Assembly: GCF_003967355.1 (NCBI RefSeq)
Contig: NZ_BIFH01000054.1
Location: forward strand, 1 to 64,000
DNA from: Embleya hyalina
GTDB lineage: Bacteria; Actinomycetota; Actinomycetes; Streptomycetales; Streptomycetaceae
Direction: 5' to 3'
DNA length: 64,000 nt
The notes beneath the pieces are model-generated. The model searched no databases. It saw nothing but the letters and a program-made list of their open reading frames with translations, and was not told the origin of the DNA. Within the stretch, counting starts at the first letter, position 1. Each line of letters starts with the position of its first letter. Positions 50,039-58,243 of this stretch are shown here, piece after piece. The position numbers and the translations under genes are program-made.

Positions 50039-50189
50039 CAACGTCGAGGTGCCCGAGATCGAGGCGATCGGGCTTCAAGGCGCTCTACCGCTGAGCTACC
50101 GCCGGCGAACCGGCGACCGGGACTCGAACCCGGGACCACCCCAACAAAAGGAAGAATTCCCGGTCTGCGCACCGGGCACCCCGACGTTG
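50039..50189 (-). ncRNA. Y RNA (YrlA-like) with circularly permuted tRNA mimic
   Basis: On the minus strand, CAACGTCGGGGTGCCCG (50189-50173) pairs over 17 bp, one G-U wobble, with CGGGCACCTCGACGTTG (50055-50039). Inside, in order: a small CCCGG/CCGGG hairpin; T-arm CCGGG-TTCGAGT-CCCGG (50133-50117); acceptor-like TCGCCGG-TTCG-CCGGCGG (50116-50099), 7 bp; TA at the 8/9 position; D-arm GCTC-AGCGGTA-GAGC (50096-50082). This is tRNA order permuted, with the terminal helix replacing the anticodon arm: the known YrlA architecture. It ends 31 bases before the Ro60 ATG. RNA ends are approximate. Confidence 0.88.
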
Positions 50190-50487
50190 ATCCTCCCGAG
50201 ATCGAGATGACGCGCGGCGGTGGGACCAGGTCCCACTTCTGGGAAGGAAGTAGCCGCTCGTCCGCGCACCGGGAGGTGCGTTGCTTCGTGTTCGAAGCCT
50301 AGGGGCGCGGTACGGGTGGGCGACATCCATTTTTCGCGGCGGTGCGGAGGCGTCCCGTATGGGATTCCCGGTCTCGGGTGGGCGACCGTGTGGGTGGTGC
50401 GACGCTTGGGTGTATGAGCGTTTCCGCCGATCCGTGCGCCGCCGGCCGCACGATCCACCCCGACGGCCGGTGGTCGCGGGTGCGGGG

Positions 50488-50736
50488 GTGAGCTACGGCG
50501 TGGAGTACCACGTCGAGGCGGAGGCGATCCGGCGTACGCTCCCGGCCGCCGCGCGGCGGGCCTGGGCGGAGTTGGAGCGGCGGCTGCGGCACGACCCGTG
50601 GACCGCGGGCGCGCGGATGAGCGGCGGGTTGCGCGACACCCTGGAGGCGGCCTTCGCGGCACACGGGTTCGCGACGTACATCGTGCAGGAGAACCGGGTG
50701 ATGGTGAGCGTGATCAACCTGGTGTGGATCGGCTGA
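50488..50736 (+). CDS. Small RelE/ParE-like protein
   Basis: 82 residues from GTG 50488. The order helix (EAEAIRRTLPAAARRAWAEL) - helix - strands (FATYIVQENRVMVSVINLVW) recalls RelE/ParE ribonuclease or gyrase toxins, but no catalytic residues can be assigned and no antitoxin gene is beside it. The start is provisional; RBS is weak. It is divergent from the Y RNA/Ro60 unit. Confidence 0.45.
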   Translation: MSYGVEYHVEAEAIRRTLPAAARRAWAELERRLRHDPWTAGARMSGGLRDTLEAAFAAHGFATYIVQENRVMVSVINLVWIG

Positions 50737-50900
50737 GGCGGCGGGGTTCGGCCGGCGCGGGTTGGTACGCCCGGGTCGGGGACGGCGTCGACGAGGCATT
50801 CGTGGAGGGTTGGGAGGGCTGTTCGGGACGTGGGGGCTGGTGTCATATCGTCTGGAAAACGGTGATCGTGATGGCGGTGGGACCGGACGGGAGACAGCGG

Positions 50901-51791
50901 ATGATCACGGAGCAGGGATTGGTGGCCGAACGGTTCGAGGAGAACCGGGCGCATCTGCGGGCGGTGGCCTATCGCATGCTCGGTTCGCTCAGCGAGGCCG
51001 AGGACGCCGTGCAGGAGACGTGGCTGCGGCTGGATCGTTCCGACGTCTCCGGCGTGGAGAACCTGGCGGGTTGGCTGACCACGGTGGTCGGCCGGGTGTG
51101 TCTCGACATGCTGCGCTCGCGCAAGTCCCGACGCGAGGACGAGTGGGACACGCACGTCCCGGACCCGATCGTGACCGATGCGGACGGGGCCGACCCCGAG
51201 CGGTCGGCGGTGCTCGCCGACTCGGTCGGGTTGGCCATGCTGGTCGTACTGGACACGTTGCCGCCCGCCGAGCGGCTCGCGTTCGTGTTGCACGACATGT
51301 TCGCGATGCCGTTCGACGACATCGCGCCGATCGTGGACAGGTCCGCCGCCGCGACGCGCCAGCTCGCCAGCCGGGCCCGCCGTCGGGTCCAAGGCGCGGC
51401 GCCCAAGCCCGATCTGCCGCGCCAGCGCCGGGTGGTGGACGCGTTTCTCGCGGCGTCGCGCGGCGGCGACTTCCAGGCCCTGCTCGATCTGCTCGACCCC
51501 GACGTGCTGCTGCGCGCCGACACCGGGGACGGCGCGCTCGGAGTGTCGCAACTCGTCCGCGGCGCCCGCGCGGTGGTCGCCCAGGCGCTCTCCTTCGCCC
51601 GGATGGCGCAGTACGCGCGGCCGGTGCTGGTCAACGGCGCCCCGGGGCTCTTCACCGCGCCGAAGGGCCGGCCGATGGGGGTCATGGACTTCACGATCGT
51701 GGGCGACAGGATCGTCGAGATCAACATCCTCGCGGACCCGCGGCGCCTGGAGCGTCCGGAGCTTCGGGACCTGGGGTCGCCGTCGGAGTAG
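50901..51791 (+). CDS. ECF sigma factor with SnoaL-like C-terminal extension (SigJ/ECF41-like)
   Basis: 296 residues. Sigma region 2 (LRAVAYRMLGSLSEAEDAVQ, LAGWLTTVVGRVCLDMLRSR) and region 4 (LPPAERLAFVLHDMF, ATRQLASRARRRV) are followed by a ~110-residue SnoaL-like domain with an NGAPGLF motif. That arrangement defines ECF41-type factors, in which the C-terminal domain replaces an anti-sigma factor. ATG 50901 is chosen for GGGAGA 8 bases upstream; ATG 50871 would add 10 residues. Confidence 0.87.
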   Translation: MITEQGLVAERFEENRAHLRAVAYRMLGSLSEAEDAVQETWLRLDRSDVSGVENLAGWLTTVVGRVCLDMLRSRKSRREDEWDTHVPDPIVTDADGADPERSAVLADSVGLAMLVVLDTLPPAERLAFVLHDMFAMPFDDIAPIVDRSAAATRQLASRARRRVQGAAPKPDLPRQRRVVDAFLAASRGGDFQALLDLLDPDVLLRADTGDGALGVSQLVRGARAVVAQALSFARMAQYARPVLVNGAPGLFTAPKGRPMGVMDFTIVGDRIVEINILADPRRLERPELRDLGSPSE

Positions 51792-51911
51792 TCGCCGGAG
51801 CGGGGGGTGGGTCGATCCCGGGTGAGCGAACGGGGCGCCCGGGGTCGACGCGGTGCGCTTCGGGGCGCCGTCCCGCGTTCGGCGTCCGGGCCGGCTGCGG
51901 GATCCGGCCGT

Positions 51912-52610
51912 CTATCCCTGTCGTGGTGGGCGGGACAGGCCCGTGCCGCCCGGGGCGATCAGGCCGCTCTCGTAGGCGAAGACGACCGCCTGGGCCCGAT
52001 CGCGGAGGTCCAGTTTGTCGAGGATGCGGCTGACATGCGTTTTGACGGTCTGCTCGGCGAGAAAGAGGTGGGCCGCGATCTCGCCGTTGGAACGCCCCTG
52101 CGCGACCAGTCCCAGCACCTCGGTCTCGCGCGGCGTGAGCTTGCCCAGGCGGGTCGAACTCGGCCGGGTGATCGGGCGGTTGCGGGCGAAGTCCTCGATC
52201 AGCCGACGGGTGATCGAGGGCGCCAGGAGCGCGTCGCCGGCGGCGACGATGCGCACCGCCGCGATCAGGTCGGCCGGGGACGCGTCCTTGAGCAGAAAAC
52301 CGCTGGCGCCCGCGCGCAGCGCCTCGTACACGTAGTCGTCGATGTCGAACGTGGTCAGCATGAGCACCCTCGGCAGCGGGTCGGACCCGCCCGGCGCGCC
52401 CAGGAGTTCGCGGGTCGCGGCCAGACCGTCCAGGACCGGCATGCGCACGTCCATCAACACCACGTCGGGCCGCGTCTCGCGGGTCAGCCGGATCGCCTCG
52501 CGCCCGTCGGCCGCCTCGCCGACCACCTCCAGGTCCGGCTGCGCCGCGAGCAACGCGGCGAAGCCGGCGCGGATCATCGACTGGTCGTCGGCGATCAATA
52601 CGGTGGTCAT
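51912..52610 (-). CDS. NarL/LuxR-family response regulator
   Basis: 232 residues. Receiver domain with acidic pocket IADDQ, phospho-acceptor Asp in VVLMDVRMP (~residue 54), then Thr and Lys (LTTF, LLKDAS). The C-terminal LuxR helix-turn-helix is at about residues 160-220 (LTPRETEVLGLVAQGRSNGEIA). Its start overlaps the histidine kinase stop by 4 bases (ATGA), so the two are translationally coupled. Confidence 0.94.
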   Translation of the reverse strand: MTTVLIADDQSMIRAGFAALLAAQPDLEVVGEAADGREAIRLTRETRPDVVLMDVRMPVLDGLAATRELLGAPGGSDPLPRVLMLTTFDIDDYVYEALRAGASGFLLKDASPADLIAAVRIVAAGDALLAPSITRRLIEDFARNRPITRPSSTRLGKLTPRETEVLGLVAQGRSNGEIAAHLFLAEQTVKTHVSRILDKLDLRDRAQAVVFAYESGLIAPGGTGLSRPPRQG

Positions 52611-53935
52611 GCCACTCCAGGGGTTGACGGGGCCGAGCCGGCGGCGGCCGGCGGCAGGGGAAGTACGGCGGCGACGCGGAAGCCGCCGTCGGGTAGCGAC
52701 TCGGTACGCAACTCCCCGGCCAGCATGGCGACTCGCTCGCGCATGCCGATCAGACCCTGGCCGCCGACCCCCGGCCCCCGGCCCGAGTCGGTCTCGGCGG
52801 AGGCGGGTTCGACGGGCCGACCGCCGTGTGTGGGCGCGGAGTTGCGGACGTCGATGCGCAGCGCCGAGGCGTCGCCGGACAGGGTCACCCGTACCGCGGC
52901 GCCGGGCGCGTGCCGGACCACGTTGCTCAGCGATTCCTGGACCAGGCGGTACGCGGACAGTTGTACGCCCACCGGGACCCGGTCCGGCGCGGGCACGGTG
53001 TCCGTGATGGACAGGTGCGCGTCCAGGCCGGCACGGTGCGCGGTCTCGATCAGCACGGGCAGGTCGGCCAGGCCGGGTTGCGGGCTGTGCTCCGCTCCGG
53101 CGGCGCCGTCTCCCGTGCCGGTGTCCGCGTCCTGGCGCAGGACGTGCAGCAGTCGGCGCATCTCGGTGAGCGAGCGACGCGCCTCGGCGGCGATCGTGCC
53201 GAACTCGTCGACGGCGGCGGGTGGCAGGTCGGCGATCCGGTAGGGCGCGCTGTCCGCCTGCACGGTGATCACCGACATGTGGTGGGCGACCACGTCGTGC
53301 AACTCGCGGGCGATGCGGGCGCGTTCCTCCAGGAGGGCGCGTCGGGCGTGTTCGGCCCGGCCGATCTCCTCGACCAGGACCAGTCGGCGCTGCGCGTCGC
53401 CGCGACTGCCGATCGCCTCGGCGGTGAGCGGGGCCAGGGCGGACAGGATCGAGATCGGCAGCAGTTCCTCGGCGCGGATCGGGCCGCGCGTCGCGGCGAG
53501 CAGGACGCCCGACGCGAGCAGGGCCAGCCACAGTACGAGGAGCACCCGGCGCGGGGCCCGCAGGGCGACCACGGTGAGCACCACGACCAGGGAGAACACC
53601 GACGTCACCGGCCACGGCCACGGCTCGGCGGAGGACACCGGGTGGGCGGGTACGGCGGTGGCGATCGCCGCGGCCAGGGCCAACCACCAGGCCGGCAGCG
53701 GGCGATACAGGCACAGCAGGACCGGGACGGCGCGGGCGATCGCGGCGATCGTCGTCCCGGCGGCGCCCAGGTCGTAGTGCTGGTGGAGGTCGAGCCACCC
53801 CACGACCGTGATCACGAGGGCGGCCAGGGTCAGCACCCGCACGGTACGGCGCGTGGGCGGGAGCGGGGCCACCGAGGAGGGCGACACCGCCTCGCGCAGC
53901 GCGGACCGGATCGTCGCCGGCCGAACGATCTTCAC
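52607..53935 (-). CDS. HisKA_3 sensor histidine kinase
   Basis: 442 residues from GTG 53935. About five N-terminal membrane helices precede the HisKA_3 dimerisation segment with the phospho-His in ARIARELHDVVAHHMSVI, and a HATPase domain with YRLVQESLSNVVRHA (N box) and GRGPGVGGQGLIGMRERV (G box). Partner of the downstream response regulator. An in-frame ATG at 54013 is the alternative start; neither has a strong RBS. Confidence 0.9.
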   Translation of the reverse strand: MKIVRPATIRSALREAVSPSSVAPLPPTRRTVRVLTLAALVITVVGWLDLHQHYDLGAAGTTIAAIARAVPVLLCLYRPLPAWWLALAAAIATAVPAHPVSSAEPWPWPVTSVFSLVVVLTVVALRAPRRVLLVLWLALLASGVLLAATRGPIRAEELLPISILSALAPLTAEAIGSRGDAQRRLVLVEEIGRAEHARRALLEERARIARELHDVVAHHMSVITVQADSAPYRIADLPPAAVDEFGTIAAEARRSLTEMRRLLHVLRQDADTGTGDGAAGAEHSPQPGLADLPVLIETAHRAGLDAHLSITDTVPAPDRVPVGVQLSAYRLVQESLSNVVRHAPGAAVRVTLSGDASALRIDVRNSAPTHGGRPVEPASAETDSGRGPGVGGQGLIGMRERVAMLAGELRTESLPDGGFRVAAVLPLPPAAAGSAPSTPGVA

Positions 53936-54088
53936 GGTTGGTGATGGTATGCCGGGAACTGGTGGTCGGTGGGACGGAGCGGGGGTCGAGCCGGCTTCGA
54001 GGGTCTTGTGCATGGTGGCGTCCGGGGGTCGGCGCGGGGATGCGGCCGGGTGGGGGGTGGCGTGGGTCCGGGTCGGGTTTCGGTGGGG

Positions 54089-54676
54089 TCAGGCTCCGTC
54101 TTCGCTGCGGAAGGTGCGACGTGCACCGGCTGCCCGGAGGTTGGTCAGGCCCTGGATCAGGCACAGGCAGACGGCGAAGAAGGCGAGGGCGCCGATCGTG
54201 TGCACGGCCCAGACGCCGGCCAGGGTCGGGCCGCCCCACGCGTCGTGATAATCGGTGTGGCCGTACCAGATCGGGTAGGTCAGGTTGCGGATCGTGTTGC
54301 CGTAGGCGTACGCGGCCAGGACCAGCGTCGGTACGCCGAGCGCCGTGTCGAGGATGGCGTGGCGGAGGATCCGGACGGCGCCCGGGGCGGCGGCCCGATC
54401 GTTCGTGGCGCCGATGTGGTGGTCGCCGCCGGTGCGCGGGGCCAGGAATCGGCGGGCCGCGGCGAGTTGCAGGCGCCCGGCGCGGGACGAACGGCCGCCG
54501 AGCGTCAGGACGATGCCGATCAGGCCGAGCGGCAACGCGAGGAACGCGTACGCGGAGCGCCGGGCGGCCTCGGACACCGACGCCGGCGCGAACCGGCGCG
54601 GCGGGCGACGGGCCCGGGTCGGGGTCGAGGCGGCCGGCGGGGTGCCGGAGGCGGGGCGGCTGGCGGTGGATGCCAT
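54089..54676 (-). CDS. Membrane sensor-domain protein of the two-component operon
   Basis: 195 residues. A Pro/Thr/Arg-rich N-terminus is followed by about three or four hydrophobic segments (FLALPLGLIGIVLTLGG; GVPTLVLAAYAYG; VHTIGALAFFAVCLCLIQG). It resembles the actinobacterial 'Sensor' domain normally fused to or encoded beside such kinases. It precedes the kinase by ~150 bases on the same strand and may supply signal input. The function is inferred from context. Confidence 0.65.
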   Translation of the reverse strand: MASTASRPASGTPPAASTPTRARRPPRRFAPASVSEAARRSAYAFLALPLGLIGIVLTLGGRSSRAGRLQLAAARRFLAPRTGGDHHIGATNDRAAAPGAVRILRHAILDTALGVPTLVLAAYAYGNTIRNLTYPIWYGHTDYHDAWGGPTLAGVWAVHTIGALAFFAVCLCLIQGLTNLRAAGARRTFRSEDGA

Positions 54677-54996
54677 GGCGGGTCCTTGGGGTGGGTACCG
54701 GGAGCCGGGCACGAGGAGTTCGGCGGGCCGGGGCGTACCGGTTCGTCGCCGGTGGGCGCTCGGTCGGCGCCGTGGACTCCACGCTAGGAGGCGGGCCGCC
54801 GGTGGGCATCACACTGCGGCGCCAACCCGGGAGTGATACCGGGGTAGGGGGTCGACGGCCGGCCGCGATGGGTGCGGGTCGCCATGCGGGCGTCGGTCCG
54901 GCGGCACCGGCCCGTGACCTCGGACGCCTCTCCCGTACCGTCCGGTGAACACGTTGGTAGGTTGATCGGTGTAGTCGATCATCAGGGGGATGAGAC

Positions 54997-55944
54997 ATGA
55001 CCGGACGCGTGCGACCACGTTTGCGGCGGGGGCTGGGTACGGCGGTCGGCGGCGCGGTGCTGCTGCTGGTGACCGCCGCATGCGGGAACGGGTCGGGCTT
55101 CGGCGATCGGGGCCTGGGCGAGGAGGCGCCGAGCGGGGGCGGGGGCGGCGGCAAGGCCTACGCCGGAGCCGCGGCGGCGGTCTTCGCCGCGGTGGACAAG
55201 GTGCACGGCACCGAATCGGTCGCGATCACGGTGCAGCAGAAGTTGCCCGGCGGCCAGGGCTCGAACGCGCAGGGCGCGATCAAGTTCGGTGACGCGGGCG
55301 GGCTGCGGATGACCATGTCGATGCCGCAGGGCGTCGTCCCGGGCATGCCGGCGAAGATCGAGACGCTGGTGACGCCGACGGCGATGTACATGAACATGGG
55401 CCAGGCGCTCGCCGCCGACACCGGCGGCAAGTCCTGGCTCAAGATGGACTTCACCGCCCTGGGCTCGATGGACAAGACCGGTGCCCTCGCGGCGGTGGGC
55501 GAACTGCTGAACAAGGGCCTCGGCCAGCAGGACCCCACCAGTCAACTCTCGTTGCTCAAGGGGTCCGGCGACATCGCCGAGGTCGGCAGGGAGGACCTGG
55601 CCGGTCGGCCGACCGTGCACTACAAGGGCACGGTCGACATGGCCAAGGCCGGCCAACTCGGCGCGGAAGCACTCGGGTTGAGCGCCAAGACCCTGGAAAG
55701 CCTGCGCGCCGCGAACGAGGCGATCGGAGCCACGTCGTCGACCATCGAGGTGTGGATCGACGCCAAGACCGACCTCCCGGTCCGGCAGTCGGTGCGCACG
55801 CCGACCAAGGTCGGCGAGGTGGGCAGCACGGTGGACTACCGGGACTGGGGAACCAGGGTCGACGTGACGCCGCCCCCGGCGAGCGCGACGGTGGACTTCC
55901 GGGAACTCGTCGACAAGGAGCGGGGCGGGGCCGAGGCGGCCTGA
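54997..55944 (+). CDS. Lipoprotein (LppX/LprG-like or DUF-type)
   Basis: 315 residues. A signal peptide (GTAVGGAVLLLVTAACG) ends in the lipobox TAAC, then a Gly-rich linker. The mature domain, with a long strand pattern and motifs such as YMNMGQALAADTGGKSW and VHYKGTVDMAKAG, recalls the LppX/LprAFG-type beta-structured lipoproteins of actinobacteria. Substrate (possibly a lipid) is unknown. RBS AGGGGG upstream. Confidence 0.8.
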   Translation: MTGRVRPRLRRGLGTAVGGAVLLLVTAACGNGSGFGDRGLGEEAPSGGGGGGKAYAGAAAAVFAAVDKVHGTESVAITVQQKLPGGQGSNAQGAIKFGDAGGLRMTMSMPQGVVPGMPAKIETLVTPTAMYMNMGQALAADTGGKSWLKMDFTALGSMDKTGALAAVGELLNKGLGQQDPTSQLSLLKGSGDIAEVGREDLAGRPTVHYKGTVDMAKAGQLGAEALGLSAKTLESLRAANEAIGATSSTIEVWIDAKTDLPVRQSVRTPTKVGEVGSTVDYRDWGTRVDVTPPPASATVDFRELVDKERGGAEAA

Positions 55945-56266
55945 CCCGGGACCGGGTGTCGTAGCGGACGAGCGTGGCCGTCGGGTCGGGTGACCCGGCG
56001 GCCGCGGCGGGTTTCGGCCTGGGGCCGATACCGCAAGAGTGGGTGACCCGCCGAGATCGAGGCGGCAGCGGAGACCGGGACTCGAGGCCCCGTACATTTC
56101 ACCGCCCTTGCGGGCTCCATGGAGTATCCGCGACCTGCGCACCGGGGGTCGGGCGAAACCGTAGCGCGCGAGGGCGGTTCGGCGCGCGGATTATCCGGCG
56201 GGGCGTGCCCGGGCCCGATGCGTAGGGGCCGACACGGCGGCCCCTACGGCCGGTCCTCGCCGAAGG
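55945..56266. other. Intergenic region with Y-RNA-like sequence blocks
   Basis: No gene. Between 56053 and 56146 three blocks recur in the same order and strand as in the Y RNA locus: GAGATCGAGGCG (56053), ACCGGGACTCGA (56074) and CTGCGCACCGGG (56135). On the minus strand hairpins GCCC-GCAA-GGGC and CGGG/CCCG (T-arm-like, loop GCCTCGAGT) can form. It lacks the D-arm and acceptor stem, so it is not called as an RNA. Confidence 0.35.
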
Positions 56267-56422
56267 TCAGGAGGAGTGCGCGCGGGTCTCGGCGTCCTTC
56301 TTCGCGTAGTGCTCGCGCTCGCGCCGATCCGCGCGCAGGATGCCCCGGATCACGAACGTGAAGCCGACCGCGACCGCGAGGAAAGGGGTGAGTTCGGCGA
56401 AAGCGCCGAGTGCGTCCAACAC
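56267..56422 (-). CDS. Small single-span membrane protein
   Basis: 51 residues from GTG 56422, preceded by GGGAG 6 bases upstream. A hydrophobic helix (LTPFLAVAVGFTFVIRGIL) leads to a charged Arg/Glu/Lys-rich tail (RADRREREHYAKKDAETR). Function unknown. Confidence 0.6.
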   Translation of the reverse strand: MLDALGAFAELTPFLAVAVGFTFVIRGILRADRREREHYAKKDAETRAHSS

Positions 56423-56645
56423 GATGACTCCCAAGGGTGGTGCAGCCGGCCGACCGCGCCCTCGGCAGTACCGAGGGCACGAACCGGAGACGGCTCGCTC
56501 CGCCGTTCGTCGTCCGAGCGGCGGGACAACCCTACCGCCCGCCCCCGCGTCAACCACCGGCGACCGTGTACCTCGGACGGAGGACCCGGTCCGGCGCTCG
56601 GGCCGCGGCTACCGGGCGGGCCACGATCGTGATTGACTCGCCGGC

Positions 56646-56933
56646 GTGTCGCTCGACCTCATCGTTGTCTACACGTCGCGGCTCGACGCGTGCCACGAGT
56701 TCTACGCGTCGCTCGGCCTGACCCTGGTCCGCGAGCGGCACGGCAGCGGTCCCGAGCACTACGCCGCGACCCTCGCCGACGGCACCGTGGTGGAGCTGTA
56801 TCCGGCGCGCCCGGACCGGTTGACCGGCTATCTGCGGCTCGGCCTCGTATTGGCCGCCGACTCGCCGCTCCCGAGGGGGCGCCATCTGTTGACCGACCCC
56901 GACGGGCGGAGCGTGGACGTACGCGTGGGGTGA
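56646..56933 (+). CDS. VOC/glyoxalase-superfamily protein
   Basis: 95 residues. Begins LDLIVVYTSRLDACHEFYASLGLTLVRERH, the strand-helix pattern of vicinal-oxygen-chelate modules, and has EHYAATLADGTVVELYP and LLTDPDGRSVDV. At 95 residues it is a short form. GTG start. Substrate unknown. Confidence 0.7.
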   Translation: MSLDLIVVYTSRLDACHEFYASLGLTLVRERHGSGPEHYAATLADGTVVELYPARPDRLTGYLRLGLVLAADSPLPRGRHLLTDPDGRSVDVRVG

Positions 56934-56943
56934 GTCGACGGGG

Positions 56944-57378
56944 TCAGCGGGGGCCGCCGGTGGCCTCGGCGAAGCGGCGCAGGTCCTCGACGTGCGCACC
57001 CCAGCCGTCGCGGTGGGCGGCGGCCAGGTTCGCCCCGTCGGGCAGGCGGCTCCAGCCGGTCTCGCGGACCCGGAGCTGGGTGCCGGGGCGGGCCCTGGTC
57101 AGCTCGATGGTCACCGTCGTGGACACGGCCCAGTCGTCGTCGGCCCAGGTGAAGCGCAACAGCCGACAGGGGTCGAGCGTCTCGACCCGCCCGGTGGTCA
57201 GCCGCGCCTCGCCGTCGGCCCCGCTCCAGCGCTCCGAGAGCCGGCCGTTCACCCGTGCGTCCAGGTCGAGATAGCTCCACCACATGGCACGCGTGTCCGG
57301 GTCCACGAGGGCATGCCACACGGCCTCGGTGGGCGCGGCGATCACGACACTGACCTCGACGAGCGGTTCACGGACCAT
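56944..57378 (-). CDS. SRPBCC/AHSA1-family protein
   Basis: 144 residues. START-like fold pattern: VEVSVVIAAPTEAVWHALVDP, MWWSYLDLD, RLLRFTWADDDW, TVTIELTRARPGTQLRV. Conserved in actinobacteria as an activator-of-Hsp90-homologue-like domain; no specific function. ATG 57378; a GTG 30 bases upstream is possible. Confidence 0.8.
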   Translation of the reverse strand: MVREPLVEVSVVIAAPTEAVWHALVDPDTRAMWWSYLDLDARVNGRLSERWSGADGEARLTTGRVETLDPCRLLRFTWADDDWAVSTTVTIELTRARPGTQLRVRETGWSRLPDGANLAAAHRDGWGAHVEDLRRFAEATGGPR

Positions 57379-57753
57379 GAACCAACCGTAGATCTCACGA
57401 ACACCCACGTCAGCCCACGAACGGTCCGCTGAAGGTCAAGACTGCACCACCCCCGCGCGCCCCCGCGCGCCCCCGGGAGGGAGCCGACTCCGGCGCGCGC
57501 GGAGAAGGGAGGCGCGGAGGACGATCGGGCCGGCCGGGGCGAGCGAAGCCGGCCCGCCCTGGGTCGGCGCGGGATGTCCGTGCGGTTGTGCCGCGTCCCG
57601 GAGGTACCGGGGGTGGAACGACCTTTGTTCGTGTGGCGGCATCGTGGGCGCGGGGATCCCGGGGATTGTCGATTGGGGACCTTCCCGGATGGGGAACGCA
57701 CAGCACAGGACACGTGCGTACCCCGCGTCACCGGCCCTCGGGAGGATCCGCCC
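57379..57753. other. Intergenic region without a gene
   Basis: 375 bases. Contains a CCCCGCGCGC decamer tandemly repeated at 57451-57470 and a long GC-rich stretch. It must hold the promoter of the EboA-like gene; nothing else is supported. Confidence 0.5.
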
Positions 57754-58179
57754 ATGCCGCACCCGCCGATCGCAGATCTGCGAAGCGCGTTCACCGCCTC
57801 CGCCAAACCCGGCAGCCAGGACTGGCCCAGCCTCGCCGACTTCACCGTGTTCGCCGCCGCCGGGCGCACCTGCGGCCGGGCCCCGCTGATCGGTCTGCCC
57901 GGCTGGACCTGCGACGACGCCGCGCGGGTCCTGGCCCTGGCCGAACTGGCGGCGCGTACGCCCCACCACGATCTGTCCGCACACCTGCGCACCCTGTACT
58001 GGCGCGGCGACGCGCACGAACGCCGGGCCGTGCTGCGCGCGTTGCCCTACCTCGGGGTCACCGGGCACGACCCGGCACTGGCCACCTCCCTGGTCGCCGA
58101 CGCCCTCCGCACCGGTGACCCCCACCTGATCGCGGCGGCCCGCTTCGCGGGGACGGAGGACGTCACCGAGCCCGGATAG
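57754..58179 (+). CDS. EboA-domain protein, short form
   Basis: 141 residues. The sequence FTVFAAAGRTCGRAPL, WTCDDAARVLALAELA and RRAVLRALPYLGV...ADALRTGDPHL matches actinobacterial EboA domains. Those are about 230 residues; this one stops directly after the ADALRT helix, so the usual C-terminal helices are missing. The remaining eboB-F genes are absent here. ATG 57754 with GGGAGGAT at ideal spacing. Confidence 0.7.
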   Translation: MPHPPIADLRSAFTASAKPGSQDWPSLADFTVFAAAGRTCGRAPLIGLPGWTCDDAARVLALAELAARTPHHDLSAHLRTLYWRGDAHERRAVLRALPYLGVTGHDPALATSLVADALRTGDPHLIAAARFAGTEDVTEPG

Positions 58180-58243
58180 CCGGCGGCGTTGCCCGACCCG
58201 GCCCGGTGTGGTCGCCCGGGTCGGGGCGGGCGCGGGACGCCGC

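Noticed and set aside
50041-50135. Ordinary tRNA gene on the minus strand
   Set aside because: T-arm precedes the D-arm, the acceptor stem is closed by UUCG, and there is no anticodon arm; the permuted Y-RNA interpretation explains all of it.
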